This document shows positions 32,050-43,294 of a stretch of 64,000 nt of DNA, piece by piece. The notes beneath the pieces were generated by a model. That model was not told the origin of the DNA and ran no database searches. It saw only the letters and a program-made list of their open reading frames with translations. Position numbers and translations under genes: made by a program. Each line of letters begins with the position of its first letter. Within the stretch, counting starts at the first letter, position 1. Source of the stretch: Massariosphaeria phaeospora (Eukaryota > Ascomycota > Dothideomycetes > Pleosporales). The stretch covers positions 1 through 64,000 of the forward strand of contig JAADJZ010000018.1 in NCBI GenBank assembly GCA_011032825.1. The letters are read 5' to 3'.

Positions 32050-35000
32050 ATGGCAGATCCACTTTCAGGAGTCGGATCTGTCGTCGGAATTGTGTCTCTC
32101 GGTATTACACTCTGCACAGGGCTAATCTCGTACATCGACGATGTTAGAAGTGCCAAAGAGAAGGCTGGGCAGATCAAGGCTGAGGTAGATCAGCTCACCA
32201 AAGTCCTAGAGCTACTGGAAACCGTCGTTGGCAAAGCTAGCGCGAGTCCGATCACTTCAGTAACCAAGACCGGCGTCGTCGCTTGTAGTACGGCAATTGA
32301 CAAAATTACGGAGCTTCTTGGCAAGGATATCCGCAGCAACGCGGGTGGAGTTCGAGCATGCCTCCACAACCTCAAAGAAAAACTATGCTTTCCCTTCTCC
32401 AGGAAGGCAGATATTCTCTATTGGCAAAACGTCCTTCGAGAAGTGCAGCAAAGTTTACAAATCACTCTACCAGTGCTTCAAATGTAGGTTATACTCTTAA
32501 AACTTCTTATATTCGTAAGCTAATGTTAGAACAAGCGACGAGGGACGTACACATACCGAAGCCATCAGACAGTTGATTATGCAAGAGACGCAGTTGATAC
32601 ATGAGGAATATCGATTGATGAAGCTTCAAAGTCAGGAACTGCTTGAAAACGTCCGGCTCCAGAATGCACAGCAGACCCAGTTCATGAATTCTGCCATTGA
32701 ATCATCGACCCGCTCATTGCAAAGTTCTATCCAACAGCAGTTGACTCCCATTTCCAAGAGTACACAAGACACATCAGAAACGCTTGCGGCAATGTCATCG
32801 ATCCTGGCTCGCTTGGTATGCACACTCCATGATGCTCTTCAACGACAATTCAGAGTTGAAAAGCGCTTTCTCAAATGCGAAAAGTATAACCATTAACAAC
32901 ATCTAAGGATCACCATATGCTCTCATCTATCTCGCCAAGCTCGGTCGCGATTGATCCTGCCAATCACCAACATCTGGGTCGCGACATTCGCAGATTGAGG
33001 TCCCGTTCAAGCAGGAAAAACCAACAGATGACAAATTGTGGTTGTAACCCACGCTCCGAGACCTCCGTATATTTCCAGTGGCCGTTCTTCCTCTCACGAA
33101 AACGCACGACCGTGCACGAGTCCTATTGCCCTCGCGCGGCGTGGGAAGCGGCTCTCACCGACATCGAGTTCCGATTTTCGCTCTGTATTCGTGCTCTGAA
33201 AGCAAGATTGGCTTTGTCTTATCACAATGGAAGTGAGCTACAGATCAAGCCTGCTCTGATGATTCGACGAGTTGTGTCTGAGTCGTCGCCCGCATTTCGA
33301 CTCCTCCGTTGGGAACGTTTCCAATGGCGTGAGTTAGACAAATGTAAAAGTTTAGTTGATGGGTTTCCAGGTGAGTTGCTGAGATTGTTCCAAGAACGGA
33401 GAGCGACACCACATGATCGACTAGAAGATGGGTCTACCCTGTTGCATGTAAGTCAACGAGCTGCAGCTTCTCTGAACTAGCCCTAACATATGTTACGTAG
33501 TATTTCCTTAAGAACATTACACTATATGGAGTGCCTGTTGCAGCAAATCTTCCAGTATTTAAGCGACTCCTCACATGCATGGCTTCAGTTGCGTTAGAGG
33601 AAAACGACATTGGCCTGTAAGTAAACACGCTCCTACTCAAGGTGATAAAGGATTTATCGCCTTCGTTCCAGCCACTGGTTAACGTGCTCCAAAGTACATG
33701 TCTGGACGTCTTTTTCCGAAGAGTAGAGGGATTCCGAGGTCACCGGCACTCAGAGTTTGTGCCCCATTTTTTAGAAGCCGGCGTGGGGTTCTCTATAGTC
33801 GAGTACGGATTACCACCTGTCTTAGCTCACATACAACTCGAGGATTATCCGCATTTGATTCCCGATTGCGATGAAGCCGTCGAGATGATCTTACGCAAGT
33901 GTGAACTCGGTCTTGAACGCGTGCTCAACAGCACGAAATTCGAGCTTCCATATACTGGACACTTGTACCGGATTACTACCCAAATTGGCTGGACAAGGGG
34001 GTGCGAGATTATGTTCGAAATGCAGTACAAGATGTCTTTCGACCAAGAATCAATGCTAAAACATGCGGTCCGCTCTGGTAGTCTGCCAACCTTCCAATTT
34101 TGGCTCAGAGCGAGAGAAAGAGTCGGAGGCGTTCAACTTGCGCGAATTGGTTCACCTGAAGAAATCCTTTGGCTCCTATACACCTATGATTTCGAGACCA
34201 TCTGGATCGAGACTGTGTTAGATGCATTAGTGCGTCAAAGACAGCAGCTACAAGCTTTGGCTGAGGCTCACGGGATCGAAAGCCGTTGTCATGGACACGA
34301 CAAAAGACTGCTAGATGCACACGCTTGGTGTGCAGTCGACCGCTTGTTAGCCGCTGGGTTTCTGGTTCCTGGTCATCTGCGACCTTCCAAACGCTCTATC
34401 TACTATTCTCTGCTCCATGAAGTGAGGTTGGGAGTGCTGGACAAGTTCTATGAAGCCGGGTTTCGAGATACGGCAGCCAGTGATTTCACTTGTAACGGAT
34501 GCGAAAGACACACAGCAGATACACCGCCATTGCTGGGTTTGATGACGCAGCCGTACAACGAACCCCCCGAAAAGTTCGTCGGAATATTCCACTGGTTTCT
34601 CTCTAAAGGTGCTGACGAGCTTGAATTTTGGCCAAACACAACTGCAACAGCAATAGACTGTCTTGCATTTATATTAGGAAGGCAGGTGGTGTCAAGGATA
34701 TGTCCACGTCCACTACCCATGGAGAAAATGGCCAGATTGTTGACTCGGAACGATAGTGACGGCTGCGTCTGTCAATGCAGTATCTCAGGCTGTCTTTTTG
34801 TGACTTGTTTGGTAAAGGGACTGTGGGCCTTACGGCGGTCATATCTAGAGACAAATCCACCGCCACCCTCAAGAACGTGGCTAGCAGCACGCCAGCACAT
34901 CGTACAATGCCTGTCAACCACTACACGCAAGCGAACGAATCGGCCACTCATAACCGCTTTCATTCGAATCTCCATCTTCGAGGCGTTAGACCTTCGGCAC

Positions 35001-35396
35001 ACATGCTGCGACATTGAAAAGATAACAAGGAGTAACTTCCGAAATTTCTCACCTCCGCCTTGGTACCCTGCAGCCCCTCCGCTGTGGAAAATCCAGAAAG
35101 AAGACGCTTATCTCGTGGACGTGTTGAACGAGCTGGTTCCAGCCTTCGACGCTGACTACGACGCATTTGACGGTGACCTCACGGCTTTTGTAACAAATCA
35201 CTTGGACCCAAAGATGCAGGAAAAATTGGAAGAGCTCAAAAGACAGGACGAAAAAGAGTACGGGCAAGGGAGAAGGGAGCTCGGTGTAGTCATGGAGGTG
35301 CAAAGTGACGATGATAATGACGACGAAGAAAACGAGGAAGGCACCAAGGATGTTGAAAGCGAGAACGACGACGAGGAGTCTTCTGATGAAGATTGA
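32050..35396 (+). CDS. STAND-type N-terminal-domain protein with acidic tail
   Basis: Five exons (32050-32483, 32530-32815, 32908-33447, 33501-33616, 33695-35396) with introns of 46, 92, 53 and 78 bp encode 1025 aa. Every junction keeps frame, e.g. LEDGSTLLH into YFLKNITLYG. The start MADPLSGVGSVVGIVSLGITLCTGLISY is the hydrophobic N-terminal helix typical of fungal STAND-protein N-terminal domains (PF17111-like). A Gln-rich coiled coil covers about 155-235, then SVYFQWPFFLSRKR and PRAAWEAALTDIEFRFSLC, known to me from fungal ankyrin/STAND proteins. The long last exon (about 567 aa) has no P-loop or clear ankyrin repeats and ends in about 35 mostly Asp/Glu residues. A role in self/non-self signalling is an inference from the family only. 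Confidence 0.75.
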
Positions 35397-36960
35397 GACG
35401 GCATTGGTACAGTGCAATTTGCCCCACGCCGAAGACTCGTCCGTCAAACTGCGCTATTACCAGCACATGCAAAACTCACAGAAGAAGAGCTCTTCCTTTA
35501 AATAGGGGATTAAGAACAAGACTAGTAGGAAACACGCTTGGTATATGCATTCATGGGATTATCAGCTGCCAAACCACGGAATTGGCTGAGGAACGAACGA
35601 ACCTCGGAGGAAGGGCGTCAGTATCTTCGCGCGGGCCAGTGCCCGGCCGAAAGAGCAAGTGTGTAGGATTAAGATAATCCGCATTCCCCAAACACATGCC
35701 TACGCCCTCGTTCTCGAAACTCCCGCATCGACACCCCTACTGAACCCGTCAGTCAAACTACCCTACTCTACTACATGCAACCCTCAAGGGCTCTCCACTA
35801 AAGAACACACACATATTTCCAAACAAATTAGTGCAATCAATACGCATCCTACATCCAGAAATCCCAATCCTGTTCTATATTTTCTCGTCAAACCCACCTA
35901 GTATATTATTATCCCTAAAGCCTCGCCCTCATCCTCACCCTCTCAGCCCTATTACCCCCCCAACCCAAACCGCACACCCAACACGTCTCTCTCTCCCCTA
36001 GCATCACCATAAACTTAATACATTACTCTACGCCTCCCAGCTATCTACTTATCTATCCATCTTCCCCGTCATCGTCATCGTCATCGTCACACACAAACAG
36101 ACACCCAAACGCGATACCCCAACCGCCCAACCACAAGCCACACTTACCCAGCATCAACACACCCCTAGCAATGCATAAGCTCCACATCACCAAAAACGTA
36201 CGTTAGATATATATACTCTAGGATTTTATACTTGAAATGCACCTAGATACGATACGATAAGATGAACAGTAGGTAGAATATTCTATTCTATTTGCATCCC
36301 ATCCTACAAGTACGTACATACGTACATACTCCCGCCCCGCCCCGCCCCGCCCCGTCCCGTCTAGTCCAGCTCAACACAACCCCCCTATGTAAATGCTAGA
36401 TACCCCAGTTCAGTTCAGTTCAGTTCTCAAACTCGCAAGGGAAAAGAAAAAAAAACAGAGAAGAGAGGACAGAAAAACAATTCCCGTCCCATGCACACAG
36501 TAAAAAAAAAAGAAAGAAAGCGAAACTCATAGTACCCGATTCGATTCGATTCAATTCAATTCATTGCATCCCATGCCGTCTCTGAGAATTCCATCTCATC
36601 TCATCTAATCATGCAGCCAAGAAGCCGAAGCCGAAGCTCAGACCCTGAGCATAAGTACGAGAGAGAGAGAAGCCTATGAACAATGGATAATTCATTCATT
36701 CCCCTCTCGTCTTGACATTCATCCATCTCATCCATGCACACACACAGACAGACAAATAGACACGATATGGCTGGCGGGGGGCAAAGAAACACAGAAGGTT
36801 TGATCTTCCTTCCTTCCCCCGTAGTGCCCGTAGGCTAGGCTGGCTGCAAGTACTACAACCCCTCCCAGCCACTCACAATACCCACGACTCCATACAACGC
36901 CGAACCCCATTCCCCCAAAGTCAGAGTGTCCTCCGTCGCCGTCGCCGTCGCACCGCTAGC
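35397..36960. other. Intergenic, rich in simple repeats
   Basis: 1.56 kb between the 3' ends of two convergent genes. It contains runs of CATCGT (about 36067-36090), CCCCG (36331-36360), CAGTT (36406-36426), ATTCG/ATTCA (about 36537-36564) and short GA and CA runs near 36660 and 36736. No coding sequence is supported. Confidence 0.6.
36331..36360. repeat. Pentanucleotide microsatellite (CCCCG)n
   Basis: About six units, the last ones imperfect (ccccgtcccgt), directly visible. A (CAGTT)n run and an ATTCG/ATTCA run follow within 220 bp. Confidence 0.85.
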
Positions 36961-39186
36961 TCACTGCAAAAAGTCCCTCCGAACATTAACAAACGCGCCC
37001 GGCCCGCCATCATCCGCAAGCTCGTTGACCAGCGCTTCCGTCTGCTGAACTAGCCGTTCCAGCGCCGCGCTACTCGACTTGCCCAAGCTCACTGCACGCC
37101 ATGTTAGTAACCAAACCCATATACAGCTTCGAGTTTAGGGCAACACATACCCAGAATCGCGCTGTTCAGCTCCTCGGCCACGGGCACCCGTCCCGCAACC
37201 TCCAGCAGCGGCGCCAGCGCACTTTCGCGCACGTTCTCGTATGCAATCAGTGCAAACGTGTCTTCTAGCGCGCGCTTCACTTCTCGGCGCGGGTCGTTGG
37301 CGAACTCGGATTTCAGCTCCATGCCGTACTGGATACAATCCTGTGTCAGCTGGGCGAGTCTAGCTTCTTTGTCTTCGAGATCGTCTTCGTCGTCCATGTG
37401 GTCGGCGGGGTCGTCCCACTGTTCTGCGCCGTTGTGCACGCCTAGCTGTTCATCGAGCTCCATTTCAAAGTCGTACTCGTCTGTGGCGGTAGAACTCCGT
37501 TTGCCCATGGTGGAAGCAGTGGAGCGTTTCGATGGCGGCGTTGGTACAGGGCGGCACTGAGCTGTTAGCTCGTTACATCTCCGGATCATTTCGATGAACT
37601 TTCTACACCGGAGTTTGAAGTAGATGTTCTCGTTATCGCGGAGGACCGACGGATAGTATGCGGTGGTGTGTTTCAGAGCTTTGTCTATGTCGCCGTCGAG
37701 GATGGCTGCTCGGGTTTCTATTGCTTCTGTCAGTCTACAGCTCCTATCAATGTTCCGCTCTGATCTTACTTTGCCGATTTATCGCGTCCAGATCCTCTTC
37801 CGTGCCGATATATGGTATGTCGGTGTCCGCGTCACTTAAGGACTTTGCCTCTTCAACAACCTCTTCTGAGAAGGCTCGTGCAGTCTCGACGTATCCGTCG
37901 TGTGCTAGATACTGGCCGACTAGGCTCTGAATCAATGAGGTTTCGTCCGAAGGGTGGCTGTATTCGTAGTCCGCCTTTGCCTGGGCAATCTCGGCTTGGA
38001 TTGCTGCCTTTTCTGCCTGTACCATCTTGTCGATGTCGTATGCGAAGGGTTCTTGGCCAAAGTTTGCGCGGAGGGTCTCGCCGAGTTTCTTCACGCCTAC
38101 CGTGGGGTAGTAGGGCGTATCCGTCTTGAGGTCCCGGAAAGCCGTGCCTAGAGGATCAGCAACATGATAGTATTAGAGTGTGTCGACTTACCGAGATAGT
38201 GGCCGTTTTTGGTGAAGAAAGCTGTGCCTGTGCGGAAGTTGATACCACAACCAATGACATCCAAGGTCCCAAACTTGGGACCGTAAGGGGTCCCATCTGC
38301 TTTGCCACTAAAGGCCTGACCGTCGTCGCCGTGGTAGGCGTATGACTGTGGTTCCCATCCCGGTATCCTATTGAGAGCAATCTTGGTGGCTGAGAATCCG
38401 ACGCCGATGGTTCTACTCGACGGTTGTCAGCCTGCAGTCAATACGCTGGGGAAGGTGGACCTACCCATCTTTGCCCTTGGACACCACGGTGACCTCGTAG
38501 TAATATATGCCGCACTGCCGGGGCATGGGGTAGTCGGCCCGCACCGAAGCAGCTTCGTCGGTTGGCTTCTGTGTGCCGGCGAACTTGGCCTGCCTCCCGC
38601 TGTCCTCGATCTCCAGCTGTGCATATTTATCCGCCTCGTTCCACTTTGTAGGCCAGGGCGCCACAGGCTCGTCGGCAAAGACTGGCGCTCGCTCAACGAT
38701 CTCATGGGTGAGGCCTCGGTGTGAGCCGCTCATCCTGTGGAGGTTGACGCTGCTCGAACTCGTCGATAACGATGCCGCGTTCGACGAGTGCGTTGACCGG
38801 TGTTCTCGATACGCCGCCACTCTTGCCGTGTGCACTTCTTCCAGCTTCTCGGCATGTTTCGAGCCCCGCAAGTATGACGGCACAAAGAACGAGGGTGTCG
38901 CATCCTGGGTGGTTCCTCCGTATCCTCCCGGGTATCCAAACTGACTGGAGCACGATGGCAGCAGTCCGCTGCTCCCCCACGACCTCGACATGTTGTTGTG
39001 GTGGTGACCGTCGGCGTCAAGGGAGCGAGAGTGGTGGCGCGAGTGGCTCGCGGAGGAGGCGTGTGCCGACGGAGCGTGGGAGCTGCCGGTGTTGACGAGA
39101 TGGGCGAAGGCGCCGGAGCGGACGGGCGCGTTTGCCTGGCCACTCTGACCAGCGGCAACCGACGCGTATGAGGACCGGCGAAACAT
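36961..39186 (-). CDS. gid1: RanBPM/Gid1-type SPRY-LisH-CTLH-CRA protein (GID/CTLH E3 ligase)
   Basis: Five exons (38465-39186, 38192-38412, 37770-38147, 37151-37726, 36961-37091) with introns of 43-59 bp encode 675 aa from ATG 39186. Residues 1-150 are Ser/His-rich and disordered. The SPRY domain spans about 190-330 (CGIYYYEVTVV, TIGVGFSATKIALNRIPGWE, GCGINFRTGTAFFTKNG). LisH is at about 385-410 (LIQSLVGQYLAHDGYVETA), CTLH at about 440-490 (ETRAAILDGDIDKAL), and CRA at about 575-675. This order is that of RanBP9/10 in animals and Vid30/Gid1 in yeast, the scaffold of the GID/CTLH ubiquitin ligase that degrades gluconeogenic enzymes in yeast. An Asp/Glu-rich loop lies between CTLH and CRA. All junctions keep frame and no domain is lost. 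Confidence 0.93.
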
Positions 39187-40325
39187 GGCTGCCGCGAGAG
39201 TGGAGTAACGGGGAATGCGGGCTCAGAAGCAGCGGGCGTGCCTCGGAGGTTGTGTGGCCGAAGCGGCGGTCCAGCGCAGGGCCCAGTGGTCCGAGGCAAC
39301 GGAGGTTGAGTGATGGAACCAGGAGGTGCGAGCAGACGGGAAGAGAGCGTCGTGGATGACGCCAACAGCGCGTGTCGACGTGTGGTTGAGTGCTGGTGGG
39401 CAGGCGTTCGTTGGCCGCGGACTGGCAGACACGGCGCCGATCAGCGAGGGTGGCACGCGGAGTCTTGTGCCGTGAGAGCGATGGCGTGCATTGTTCGGGC
39501 GCTGGGGGAACGCGGAGCTGGCGGGCAAGACTGGCGGGTGGTGCAGCGAGGTGAGTGTCGGAGCGCAGTAGATGAGGTGCTGGTGCAGTACGAGGTAGTG
39601 GTGCTGGTGCTGCGGGAGCTGCGTCCATGCCCGAGCCGAGCCTCCCCGCATCCACGTCTAGCCTGGGCCAGTCCAGGTGATAGCGACATCACGCGCAGCA
39701 CGACACAGCAAGTGGACCGTTCGCGCAATCAAGTTTAGCTTCAGTTTCCATGTCATGTTAACACCATCGATAAGTGCCTCCCGTTCGCTTTGCTATACAA
39801 ATACACGTCGCGGCTGTGGCAACATTGCTGCGCACCAGCCGAAGAGCTGTCCTGCTACTACCTAGGGACTCCGGAGCGCCGCAGTTAAGCACCAACAGTA
39901 ACCCTCCCATTGCCGCACACTATCCAGACTCACGTAGATGAAAACGCCATATCGACTCAAGCCTGCTGTTGAACTCGCCAAACGCCAAACATGCTCATCA
40001 AAGGGTGGGTAAAACGACAGGGGGCGAAGGTAAATACAACAGAGAAAGCCGCTTCATGGCCAGCTGTCGGGCAATCATGAAAGCCCATAGTAAAGGGTAG
40101 GGCATGTAGACGTGAGAGAATGCAGATATCTTATGAGATGCCAGGTGTCACGGCAAAAATTACAAGCCGTCTGCGTTACGTTAGCATATTGGTGTCTAGT
40201 ATGGGAGGGTGACGGCTGGACAGGTGGGCTGCTACATACATGCACATGAGATTCAGAGCCTATGCGCACTCACACCTCGGCCATAGAAGCAAAAACAGGT
40301 GACATACCTGTCGATAGACGTGGGT
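39187..40325. other. Intergenic, no gene recognised
   Basis: 1.14 kb holding the upstream region of the RanBPM gene and the 3' flank of the Ies4 gene. The GC-rich first 500 bp carry overlapping shadow frames on both strands. Confidence 0.45.
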
Positions 40326-41266
40326 TCAGGATGGAGCGGCAATAGGAGCCGGTGAGCTAGCTATGCCGTTCATCGTAGGGGGGACAGGTGTGATGGCAGT
40401 GCCATTGGCGCCGCTCTTGTCGCTGAGGCCACTGCTTTCGTCCTTGACTTTGCTATCGGTCGAGCCAGTCGAGTCGCTCTTCACGTCTTCGGCAAAGGCA
40501 GCGGAGCGAGTCGGGGCTCGCCACGTTGGCACTGTCCAGTTGACGCCCGTGAAGCTCCGCAGCTGGAAGCCTTTCTTCTCCCACTTACGGCAGGGCTTCC
40601 CGGTCCGGTCGAGTGCGCGAAGGCCGGCGTTGATAGCACCCTGGTTTGCCTTCGGGCCCAACCGCTGGATGGGAGCCGGTGCAGCGAACGGGCCTTTGTT
40701 GTTCGGGTCGTTGATCATGTCTCCTCTGCAGCAGCGTTAGGCCATGTACGCGAATGGGTAGTAGCTGGGGGCATAGAGGTGGAGGGGCCGGACGACAAGA
40801 CGAGTAGGGGTGATGATCCCACAGTCAATGGAACGGGAGGGGGCAGCGATGGAAAGGGTACAGCGTGGATGGAGACTTACAGTTTCTGCTTCTTCTTCGG
40901 CCCTGGCTTTGCTCGTGGTTTGGGCCCGCCTTCTAGGGCCGCCGCTCCTCTTTTGACGCCAGCCCTGGGACCCGCGACGGCCTTTCGCTTTCCGGCTGGA
41001 CCCGTGGCGGGGGGTGCCAACATGCCTGAGGGGTTGCTTATGCCATCGGCGGGCGTGCCTGGAGCGACGGCATCGGCATCGGCGGTCGGGGTGTCGGCGG
41101 GAGTTGGCTCGACGACGGGTGCAGCCGGAGTCGCTGGGGACGAGGTCGGCTTCGAGGCCTGCGATGACTTTGCTGATGAGGTGGTGGAGTGTGGGAATTT
41201 GGCGAGCACCTGGGGCGACAGTCGCAGGACGACCGTCTTGGACTTGGCAGTCTTGCTCGTCGACAT
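40326..41266 (-). CDS. IES4: INO80 chromatin-remodelling complex subunit Ies4
   Basis: Two exons, 40881-41266 and 40326-40725, joined across a 155-bp intron (GTAAGT, GCAG), encode 261 aa. The start at ATG 41266 gives MSTSKTAKSKTVVLRLSPQ, the usual beginning of this family; an upstream in-frame extension is an Ala-run from a GCN repeat and is not favoured. The family (PF08193, formerly DUF1711) is recognised from that N-terminus and from the C-terminal block PKANQGAINAGLRALDRTGK, CRKWEKKGFQLRSFTGVNW and VPTWRAP (about residues 145-195). A basic stretch (KPRAKPGPKKKQKL) precedes the splice junction and may help nuclear import or DNA contact. In yeast Ies4 is a small INO80 subunit linked to DNA-damage checkpoint signalling. 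The model keeps frame and is complete. Confidence 0.85.
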
Positions 41267-43294
41267 TTTCGTCGAGGCGGCGGCGGCGGCGGCGGCGTCA
41301 GCGGCAGAGGCGAGTGGTGTCGTCGACGGGCGGGCGAGTTCGAGCGACGGCGTGGTGTTGCAGCGCTGGTGGAGGTTGGGGCGAGGGCAGGGTTTTATTG
41401 TCAGCGGTTGCGTACCTGGCCGTTGGCGCGCCTGCTCTTGTGGCTGGGTTCGGTGGTTCGGCAACAATCGTGGACGAGGCCGTGGGCAGCGCGCTCATCA
41501 AGGGGCACCTCTGTACAAGTATCGTGCGTCGGCTGTGCAGACGGCGATGGTGATGCGCGGGCGAAGGGGCATGGGGAGGGCGCGGTGGGGAGGGCAGACG
41601 GGCGGCAGCGTCGGGGAGGAAGGGCTGGGGCGCTCGTCGAGGCATGGTGTTCCGGTCCATATTGCGCGGCGCGTTCGTCCCGCTAAAGAGGCAGCGTTGC
41701 GGGCTGCTCTGGTTTCGCGGATTGAGGAGGTTGCCAAGCTTGGCCCAACCGCGCTAGACTACTTGCGCTCGGGGTGCTGGAGGTGGCAGACGCGCCGCCG
41801 CCGGTTTGCACGCCGCTGCGATGGACTCGTCGGCGCTGCATCTCTGGCAGACTCTGTCCATGGCCGTGTGTGTGCAGCGTGTTCGCAGTCCGTGTCGCAC
41901 CGCCTGTTGTGGGCTAAGCGCAGGCCTTGTTTGGGCCACCCGGTCATGCTCCATGCTCCATGGCATGGTCCCATCACGGATGACTTGGGCGCGCGCATTC
42001 TTCTCCCTCGTCGAATCGACCCTCGCCCTCGCGAACCCTCGACCGCCCACCAACACCGCCCGCCACACACGAGCATCAAAGAGCCGGCGCCCCTAGCATG
42101 CCGCCCGCTTGCGTGCGCCTCGCTTTGTCCTGGCCGCTGCATGCACTCTGGCCCGCAGCCGTCCGTGGCGCCCTGGCGAGGCCGCGGGCGACGACGATGG
42201 CGGTGACGGCGACGGCGACGGCGGATGGCTGGACGGCGAGCCGGGCGCTGACCGCGATCCTCCTCTCGAGTCTCGCCCACCTGCTGCCTGGCCTCGTCAC
42301 TCGCCACGCCAGGTCGCACTCCTCATAGACAGAGGACAGAACACCTGTAGCCGTGGAGCTCCCTCGAACGTAACATCACGGGGCTCTCGCCGCCCCCGCT
42401 GACGATGCAGGCACACAGCTCGTCCACGTTGACCCGTATCCCTCCATCAGCGTTTGCTGGGGGTTGGTTGTTGGCAAATCCCGCTAACGCCCCATCACGT
42501 GCCACGCTAGTCCCCGGGGCCCCGCAACAGCCCTACCCAGGTGGACTCCGACTTTTCCGAGAAGTAGATGCGTTCGGCGTTTCCTGTGCACATCGTCTTT
42601 CGCTGCCACAGCTCCATACCAACCCCCATTTTGCCCCAAATCGTGAGTTTACCTGTACTAAAAGGGGACCTATTATCGGCAGGCGCTGTGATGCATCTAT
42701 GCCGTCCTTGGTCCTGCGCTGTCATATCAGACGCCCCATCTCGGACGGCATGAAGAGCTATGTGGGTGCGCTACCATCCGAACTCAGCGACCCAGGATCC
42801 TTACTTTGAAGGCCAATGACTGGATGAAGACGCATCTCGGCCACGCCCAACTCAGTACAACAGTTTTGTTCATGTCTTGGGAGGAGCATCACCAGCCCTG
42901 TGTTCCATAAATTCAACAAGTGGCCTGACACGGAAAATTACCGTGTTTGTAGACCGCGATCGATGAACTCGAATATGGCAAAGTATTGGAGCACCCTGAA
43001 TCGATTCCTTCAAGTGTAGTTAGTGCTCAAGTAACGATGGAGGGCTGTTCTCACTTACCCTGCACCCAATCTCTCCAAGTCTCCTCTACTACCCAACTAA
43101 CATGACGACTTTGTTTGTTTCGCAAGCAGTTCACAGCATCCAGTGCCAGGAACGTGGCGTGTTGCCAAGATTCTTCTACACTGTCACGAACACGATACCT
43201 AAGCCTTGGCTTCAGCTGTACTTGAACTGTCTTCTCCCCCATTCCATGAACAAGATGCTTCTTAGACTTCAGATTAGTCGGTCCCGAAGACCTC
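41267..43294. other. 2-kb divergent intergenic region, GC-rich in the first half
   Basis: Lies between the starts of the Ies4 gene and the 643-aa membrane-protein gene. A (GGC)n run at about 41276-41297 sits just upstream of the Ies4 ATG. Long open frames here are a by-product of GC-rich sequence and show no domain. Confidence 0.5.

Noticed and set aside
40779..42206. 475-aa open frame on the + strand
   Set aside because: It overlaps the Ies4 gene in antisense and runs into GC-rich intergenic sequence; Gly/Ala/Arg-rich with no domain, so a shadow frame.
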